A program made the position numbers and the translations under genes. Under the pieces are notes generated by a model that saw only the letters and a program-made list of their open reading frames with translations, ran no database searches and was not told where the DNA came from. 10,567 nt of DNA from an uncultured Ruminococcus sp. (lineage in GTDB: Bacteria; Bacillota; Clostridia; Oscillospirales; Ruminococcaceae), in the NCBI GenBank assembly GCA_945876405.1, contig CAMCOJ010000045.1:1-10567 (forward strand). The letters run 5' to 3'. The number at the start of each line of letters is the position of its first letter. Position 1 is the stretch's first letter. This document shows, piece after piece, positions 5,771 to 10,567 of the stretch.

Positions 5771-6246
5771 ACAAAAATCCCCCTTTTGAATGTCAGAAGG
5801 TCAAGAGCTTTTTCCGATTTGAATGCATACTGGTCTTTCAGTTTAAAAGGCAGCAGTCTGCGTATTGCTTCGTCCTCGTCATATACGCCGATAAGATAAA
5901 GAGAAATAACATCAAATGTCCTGTCATTTGCAACAGGTCCGATAATAATGTCATATTCCTCTCCGTTTCTTTGTTCTGAACGGCAATCGCTTACAAATCT
6001 GAGCCATTCCTTATTGGCTGATTCATAACGTATAACTTCAAGCTCTGCGAGCCGCTCATCATCAAATTCAAATTCGTTAATGATAGGTGTACCGGATTTC
6101 TTACGATCGGCGGTCAGCTTTGCCCATTTTTTCGCCTGCTCATAATCAGACGTCATATAAAATGCCGTTCCGAAGTCAAGAGCACGATTACTTTGCAATA
6201 TTTTCGGCTCCCTGACTTCAACATTGCTCCCGTGATATAATTTCAT
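5767..6246 (-). CDS. DUF3990 protein, ADP-ribosyltransferase-like probable toxin (159 aa), copy 2
   Basis: This is identical to the protein at 531-1010, with all conserved blocks intact (LYHGSN, DFGTAFYMT, WLRFV, YDIIIGPVAND, DQYAF). The start at 6246 is preferred over 6252 for the same reason: the GAGAGG site at 6255-6260 overlaps the hsdS stop and is correctly spaced only for the second ATG. Two intact copies in one strain would double the dose of toxin and of both partner proteins, so balance is kept. No change suggests that either copy is decaying. Confidence 0.82.
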   Translation of the reverse strand: MKLYHGSNVEVREPKILQSNRALDFGTAFYMTSDYEQAKKWAKLTADRKKSGTPIINEFEFDDERLAELEVIRYESANKEWLRFVSDCRSEQRNGEEYDIIIGPVANDRTFDVISLYLIGVYDEDEAIRRLLPFKLKDQYAFKSEKALDLLTFKRGIFV

Positions 6247-6258
6247 CGCCATTTCCTC

Positions 6259-6822
6259 TCATATAAACATCTTTTGAAGCATTGATTTCTTCAATTTTTT
6301 CAGCGTTTCCAGCTTACGCTGATGAAGGGTGATAAGGTGGTCGAGGTTCTTGAAATATGCTCCGATAGCTTGCTGTTCTGCAACCGATTTAGGGATAATT
6401 AGTTCTGTTTCAAAAAAATCATTTGGAGAAATATTGAGCAATCCGTGATTTCTTGCGCCCTCTGCTGCAATGGCTTGAACCTCTTTATACCACCTGTCAG
6501 TATCATAATATGAAACAATAAAGTCAGAATCGGTTTTATCCTTATCTATCAATTCGAAAACAATGTAAAGTGTCGATAATACGCCATTTTCATACCTATC
6601 AAGCCTTTTGACAGCGCCCCAGGGAGCATCGCTTGAATAGCTCTTATTATAAGCAAATTCACCTTTTTTAAGCAAGTAATATCCGCTTACATCTTTGCTT
6701 GCAATACGCTTGTCAAAGAACTCATTTTGGTCTATTAAACCATACTGTGCGGAGATAGTCAACGGTAATGTTGACTCAAGGTTTTGATTCTTTCTTGTAA
6801 TGCGATTGGCTATCTCTCCCAA
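6259..6822 (-). CDS. hsdS: HsdS half-subunit with intact C-terminal tail, copy 2
   Basis: This is identical to the fragment at 1023-1586: one TRD, then the natural HsdS C-terminus. Only these two fragments end correctly, and both are directly followed by the DUF3990 gene, which marks this tail as the original 3' end of the hsdS gene in the locus. Upstream are the second hsdR and its terminator. Joining this tail to the frame that enters at 10567, by recombination between the R copies at 6312-6839 and 9999-10526, would give an uninterrupted HsdS reading frame. Confidence 0.85.
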   Translation of the reverse strand: MGEIANRITRKNQNLESTLPLTISAQYGLIDQNEFFDKRIASKDVSGYYLLKKGEFAYNKSYSSDAPWGAVKRLDRYENGVLSTLYIVFELIDKDKTDSDFIVSYYDTDRWYKEVQAIAAEGARNHGLLNISPNDFFETELIIPKSVAEQQAIGAYFKNLDHLITLHQRKLETLKKLKKSMLQKMFI

Positions 6823-6839
6823 CTTACGCTGTTCCCAAG
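6312..6839. repeat. R element joining the hsdR terminator to the HsdS tail, unit 2
   Basis: This is identical to 1076-1603 (offset 5236). With 9999-10526 it forms a direct repeat pair that brackets the right-hand hsdR block. Exact recombination between the two would excise 3687 bases. Confidence 0.95.
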
Positions 6840-6852
6840 TTATAGTTTTTTC

Positions 6853-6886
6853 AATAAAAATGGAGCCAAGAAAATCTTAGCTCCAT
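6853..6886 (-). terminator. Intrinsic terminator of hsdR, copy 2
   Basis: This is the same 12-pair hairpin (6860-6886) with a T-rich tail on the minus strand as at 1617-1650, located after the second hsdR and before R. Confidence 0.85.
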
Positions 6887-6909
6887 ATAAGTTATGCATA
6901 TCTGCACAT

Positions 6910-9900
6910 TTATTCAGTTGTTGTCTGCAATGCTAATTTCGCATCATCAACTCTGAAATTATCATATCTAAGCGGTATTATCTCATCAATAAGCAAATCG
7001 TATAATGCTTTCTTCATTGCCTGACGATACTTGAATTTGGATAATCCGCTATGTGAAGCCGAATAACGTTCAAAATCGGCTGACTCTTTCAAATTGTTAA
7101 GCCCCGGAATTTCCGTGTCACCGTATTCGTAACGATCAGCTGCATATGCAACCGCTTCAAGTGTAACACACCATTCTTCCGCAAAAGCCGTAAGAACGCT
7201 GTCGATGGCTTCCTTACGCATATCGGCAAGAACATAAGATACCCTCTTGTCCTTGAACGCATCGGGATTCTCGCTAATATCCTCCCATAGCTTCTGCATC
7301 AAAACACCAAGCTTCGGATTTGATGAAAGGAGTTCTTCTATGTACTCATTTATTTCATTGAGCAAGTTCTGATAATGCTGTTCACTTCGTTCTTCATCGG
7401 TTGCAGATACAACAGTCTGGATAAGACTGACTATATAATCATAGTCAATTTTTTCCTTGCTGTATGCCTTGAGTTCATATTCAAGATCAATTATTTCATC
7501 AGGAGGTGTATCATCACCCGGTTTGGTCTTATACTTTTCACGGATATTCTTGTAATGAGCCGCATAATCATTATATTCTTCCTGTGTAATACCATAGGAA
7601 TCGGGCGGATTTTCTGCATACCTCGTAAATGCCTTCAGGCTTGAATATATCTTATCAAACTCCTGAAAAGCCTTTGCAAATCTGAGCTGACCTTCCTTAG
7701 AAAGTGTAGGTATAATATCGGGTGTTTCTGCTGTGACACGCAAATATGCAAGTGCTTTTGTGAACTCGTCGTAAACCGTTTCCCAATCAGGAGCAAGTAC
7801 AGAAGCCTGTCCGCCTGCCGAATATAATATCAGGGCTTCATCGACCGCTTTTTTGAACTTGTGCGGAGATTGAAAGGTCACGATCTGACCTGCTGTTTTC
7901 GATTTATCAAAAAGACGGTTTGTTCGTGAGAACGCTTGAATAATGTCGTGTGGGTGCATAGGTTGTCTGTCCATAAAAACGGTTGACAGGCAAGGAGCGT
8001 CAAATCCTGTGAGCAGTCTGTTTACAACAATAACAAGGTCAAGCTGCTCGTCACGGCTCTTGTATTTTGTTTTCTTTCTTGCAAGCCTGTCATTCAGATT
8101 AGCATTGTATCCCTTTATCTCACCGATACTGTGATGAGTACCGAACATAGCATTATAATCGTCAAGCGACTCCTGCATTTTGGGTACGTTCAAATCTGCA
8201 CTTTCGGTATCTTCATCACTGGAAACAGAATATGTAATTGCAAATTTCGGGAAATTGGGAAGAACACGCTTTGTTTCTTCACTTATCACCACGCTTGTTT
8301 CGCCGTTCTTTACTCGTTTGAGCAAATCATAATATGCCTGCGCCCTTTGAATAGAATTTACAGTCAGAAGTGCTTCATAGGTCTGACCTCTGCCGTTTTT
8401 GAAGCCGAGCTTTTCCCTTGATTTGTTTATTATGGTATTCAGAACTTCAAGCATATGCGCTTCGGTTTCGTAAATGGAAAGATCCTCGTTTTCATCATCT
8501 TTATCAAGATTTTTTACACCGAGATGTTCGGTCTGAAATCCCAGAACAGCTTCGTCACGGATTGCTTCCTTGACTGTATATTTATGCAGACAGGGACCAT
8601 AAAGCTGTTCTGTTGTCCTCGGCAGATCACCCTCCGGAGGATAGGCATTAACATCAAAACGTGGTGTTCCCGTAAAGCCGTACCAAAGAGAATTGCGGAA
8701 GAACTGAGAAAGAAGTCTTTGCGTTCTCGGTGTGACCGCTCTGTGACACTCATCAACAACAAAAGCTATGCGAAGATTTTTTATACGCTCATAAGCAGGC
8801 GTACCTTCCTGAAGCCGTTTCTTGACAGCAATGGAAAGCTTCTGAATCGTGGTTACAATAACCTGTTGATTTTTATTTTTCAGCTTATTTATTAAATCGC
8901 CTACATTTTCGGTTTCATCAACATCAACAATATCATTGTTGGCATATGACTGAAACGCCTGTGTTGTCTGCATATCAAGGTCTTTTCGGTCGATAAGAAA
9001 TATTGTCTTTTCGATACTCGGAATATCAATAAGCAGATTTCTCGCTGTTTTATAGCTTGTCATTGTTTTTCCGGAGCCTGTTGTATGCCATATATATCCC
9101 GATTTTCCCTGACGTGATGCTGCTCTCACCGCTTCAATAGCGTGTATCTGATAAGGACGGAGTAAAAGCAGCTTTTTGTCCTCTTGGTCTAAAACTACAT
9201 ACTTCATTACCATCTGGTGTGCTTCGGGTATTTTCAGAACCTCCGAAGCAAATTTAAGATAATCGGAAACGGGAGCATTTGTGGTGTCTTCCCAGCCCGA
9301 AAGGAATTTTTCATTCAACTGTTCCTCGCTTGCTGCCGCAAAATACTTGGTATCCACCGCATTTGATACTACAAACATCTGAACAGCCGAAAATACGCCT
9401 GTAAACTTGCCCTCACGGATATACTTTTTTATCTGTCTGAAGCCGTCTAAATATGAGTGCTGACGGTTTTTCAGCTCAATATGTATAAGAGGGATACCAT
9501 TTATCAGCAAGGAAACATCAAAACGACGATTCTGATCGTGAATATCGCATTCATCGTCCTTTAAGGCTCTGTATTGGTTGATGACCTCGTAAACGCTTGA
9601 GCCGCCTGCAATATCATCACGCTTTAAAACTGTCAGCTGAACATTCTTTGTATCTCTTTGAACGGAAACGTGTGCAATGCCATTTTCTCCTGCTATCCAT
9701 TTTGCTGCATCGTAAAATGTTGCAAATGACAGCTGGTTTTTCACCTGTTCAAACTCACGGTCTGTCAAAGGCATTCCATCAAGCTGTTCCTTGTTTCCAC
9801 GTTCAAGAATATGCCTGATGTTTTCCCAAAGTTTATTCTCGTCATTAAGATCGGGGCGATATGTCCACTGACTTTTGCCCTGAGTAAGCTGATTTATTAA

Positions 9901-9933
9901 CTTTTCTTCAATGGTCTGTTCGAGTTCAGCCAT
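6910..9933 (-). CDS. hsdR: Type I restriction enzyme HsdR (1007 aa), copy 2
   Basis: This translates identically to the hsdR at 1674-4697, with nuclease residues (D139, E153, K155, Q167/Y171) and all helicase motifs intact, so neither copy is decaying. The start ATG 9933 is set by AAAGGCGGTG at 9940-9949. This copy lies directly behind the hsdS frame that enters from the right window edge. If the window is real chromosome, it is the copy nearest to the probable hsdM/hsdS promoter and could be co-transcribed with it: hsdS stops at 9991, 58 bases upstream, with no terminator between them. The second hsdR lies behind one terminator and relies on another promoter. Confidence 0.97.
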   Translation of the reverse strand: MAELEQTIEEKLINQLTQGKSQWTYRPDLNDENKLWENIRHILERGNKEQLDGMPLTDREFEQVKNQLSFATFYDAAKWIAGENGIAHVSVQRDTKNVQLTVLKRDDIAGGSSVYEVINQYRALKDDECDIHDQNRRFDVSLLINGIPLIHIELKNRQHSYLDGFRQIKKYIREGKFTGVFSAVQMFVVSNAVDTKYFAAASEEQLNEKFLSGWEDTTNAPVSDYLKFASEVLKIPEAHQMVMKYVVLDQEDKKLLLLRPYQIHAIEAVRAASRQGKSGYIWHTTGSGKTMTSYKTARNLLIDIPSIEKTIFLIDRKDLDMQTTQAFQSYANNDIVDVDETENVGDLINKLKNKNQQVIVTTIQKLSIAVKKRLQEGTPAYERIKNLRIAFVVDECHRAVTPRTQRLLSQFFRNSLWYGFTGTPRFDVNAYPPEGDLPRTTEQLYGPCLHKYTVKEAIRDEAVLGFQTEHLGVKNLDKDDENEDLSIYETEAHMLEVLNTIINKSREKLGFKNGRGQTYEALLTVNSIQRAQAYYDLLKRVKNGETSVVISEETKRVLPNFPKFAITYSVSSDEDTESADLNVPKMQESLDDYNAMFGTHHSIGEIKGYNANLNDRLARKKTKYKSRDEQLDLVIVVNRLLTGFDAPCLSTVFMDRQPMHPHDIIQAFSRTNRLFDKSKTAGQIVTFQSPHKFKKAVDEALILYSAGGQASVLAPDWETVYDEFTKALAYLRVTAETPDIIPTLSKEGQLRFAKAFQEFDKIYSSLKAFTRYAENPPDSYGITQEEYNDYAAHYKNIREKYKTKPGDDTPPDEIIDLEYELKAYSKEKIDYDYIVSLIQTVVSATDEERSEQHYQNLLNEINEYIEELLSSNPKLGVLMQKLWEDISENPDAFKDKRVSYVLADMRKEAIDSVLTAFAEEWCVTLEAVAYAADRYEYGDTEIPGLNNLKESADFERYSASHSGLSKFKYRQAMKKALYDLLIDEIIPLRYDNFRVDDAKLALQTTTE

Positions 9934-9990
9934 TATAAACACCGCCTTTCGAAAAATCTTCTGATGTAGTATTGCTTTTTCCGACAAATA

Positions 9991-10567
9991 TTACTTTTGC
10001 TTACGCTGATGAAGGGTGATAAGGTGGTCGAGGTTCTTGAAATATGCTCCGATAGCTTGCTGTTCTGCAACCGATTTAGGGATAATTAGTTCTGTTTCAA
10101 AAAAATCATTTGGAGAAATATTGAGCAATCCGTGATTTCTTGCGCCCTCTGCTGCAATGGCTTGAACCTCTTTATACCACCTGTCAGTATCATAATATGA
10201 AACAATAAAGTCAGAATCGGTTTTATCCTTATCTATCAATTCGAAAACAATGTAAAGTGTCGATAATACGCCATTTTCATACCTATCAAGCCTTTTGACA
10301 GCGCCCCAGGGAGCATCGCTTGAATAGCTCTTATTATAAGCAAATTCACCTTTTTTAAGCAAGTAATATCCGCTTACATCTTTGCTTGCAATACGCTTGT
10401 CAAAGAACTCATTTTGGTCTATTAAACCATACTGTGCGGAGATAGTCAACGGTAATGTTGACTCAAGGTTTTGATTCTTTCTTGTAATGCGATTGGCTAT
10501 CTCTCCCAACTTACGCTGTTCCCAAGCGTCAGTAAATCCCGCAAATCGAATTTCGGGGTACAATCTG
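9991..10567 (-). CDS. hsdS: HsdS specificity subunit, 5' end beyond window, C-terminus truncated at the R boundary
   Basis: The frame is open through the right window edge. It reads LYPEIRFAGFTDAWEQRKLGE before the TRD; PEIRFxGFTDAWEQRKLGE is the conserved lead-in found before each TRD of clostridial HsdS. This is therefore either the N-terminus or the start of the second half of a genuine hsdS. A TTG at 10563 is an available start, but an upstream start or a preceding TRD is equally possible; the bases shown do not decide. The 3' end is abnormal: after LHQRK it ends QK-stop, losing the conserved tail LETLKKLKKSMLQKMFI present in the fragments at 1023 and 6259. The hsdR leader follows. The missing tail should weaken HsdM contacts, so this arrangement may be inactive for specificity. 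Confidence 0.8.
   Translation of the reverse strand, partial: RLYPEIRFAGFTDAWEQRKLGEIANRITRKNQNLESTLPLTISAQYGLIDQNEFFDKRIASKDVSGYYLLKKGEFAYNKSYSSDAPWGAVKRLDRYENGVLSTLYIVFELIDKDKTDSDFIVSYYDTDRWYKEVQAIAAEGARNHGLLNISPNDFFETELIIPKSVAEQQAIGAYFKNLDHLITLHQRKQK
9999..10526. repeat. R element joining the hsdS lead-in to hsdR
   Basis: This is the rightmost R copy, identical to 4763-5290. It is the only one preceded by authentic HsdS sequence (GFTDA before WEQRK). Uniqueness begins at 10527/10528. Confidence 0.95.

Larger units (their letters stand above)
5237..10472. repeat. Second full 5236-base unit
   Basis: This unit equals 1-5236. It contains R (528) + hsdR block (3159) + R (528) + three-gene block (1021) = 5236 bases, so the period is fully explained by two R elements and the two blocks between them. 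The extra sequence after it (10473-10527) is the start of the R at 9999-10526. Confidence 0.95.
1..10527. repeat. Tandem duplication, 5236-base period, two full copies plus 55 bases
   Basis: Bases 1-5236 recur at 5237-10472, and the match continues to 10527 (equivalent to base 55), where the next base differs. Every open frame on both strands in the first unit has a partner displaced by exactly 5236 with the same translation, so no insertion, deletion or frame change separates the copies; I saw no substitution by eye. The right edge of the repeat lies at the end of an R element (hsdS TRD). The left edge is outside the window, so there may be more than two copies. This is either a very recent duplication through the R repeats or an assembly effect. 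Confidence 0.97.

Noticed and set aside
1..10567. A circular element simply read twice around
   Set aside because: The repeat ends at 10527 in new sequence that is authentic HsdS coding DNA, so at least the right end is attached to a unique flank. An excised circle as an intermediate remains possible.
1..10567. CRISPR array, tRNA or rRNA genes
   Set aside because: There are no short regularly spaced repeats and no structural RNA signatures; the window is nearly all coding and the repeats are long coding segments.

Overview
The window is a stretch of accessory (defence) DNA, probably from a gut-type Clostridia/Firmicutes bacterium. This is inferred from moderately AT-rich coding DNA, strong GGAGG-type ribosome binding sites, tight gene packing, and protein families (clostridial-style HsdS with WEQRKLGE / LHQRKLE conserved regions, DUF3990, DUF3791) common in that group. 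All genes are on the minus strand, so the biological reading direction is from position 10567 towards 1.

The dominant feature is a tandem duplication with a period of exactly 5236 bases: 1-5236 is repeated at 5237-10472, and the repeat runs on to 10527 before unique sequence begins. I saw no differences between copies. Each unit itself contains two copies of a 528-base direct repeat (called R here). R encodes exactly one target-recognition domain (TRD) of a type I restriction-modification specificity subunit (HsdS). Read on the minus strand the layout is: flank - R - hsdR block - R - three-gene block - R - hsdR block - R - three-gene block - R (cut by the left edge). R copies lie at 9999-10526, 6312-6839, 4763-5290, 1076-1603 and 1-54 (partial).

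The hsdR block (1604-4762 and 6840-9998) carries a complete 1007-residue HsdR motor/nuclease and an intrinsic terminator. The three-gene block (55-1075 and 5291-6311) carries the HsdS C-terminal tail followed by an overlapping or near-overlapping mini-operon: a DUF3990 protein (ADP-ribosyltransferase-like, probable toxin), an unrecognised 82-residue protein, and a 69-residue DUF3791 protein. The first of these sits directly behind the hsdS stop codon, so it looks like a toxin-antitoxin-like cargo tied to the RM specificity gene. No hsdM, recombinase or transposase is in the window; hsdM probably lies to the right of 10567.

Both ends of R fall at a 9-base motif, CAGCGTAAG, which occurs in the two conserved parts of hsdS. 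The array therefore looks like the product of TRD-cassette recombination in a phase-variable type I RM locus, later tandemly duplicated. Alternatively it is an assembly product of such a shuffling locus. Recombination between the R copies flanking hsdR would remove hsdR and restore a full HsdS C-terminus coupled to the toxin-like operon, so the two arrangements are mutually exclusive states.
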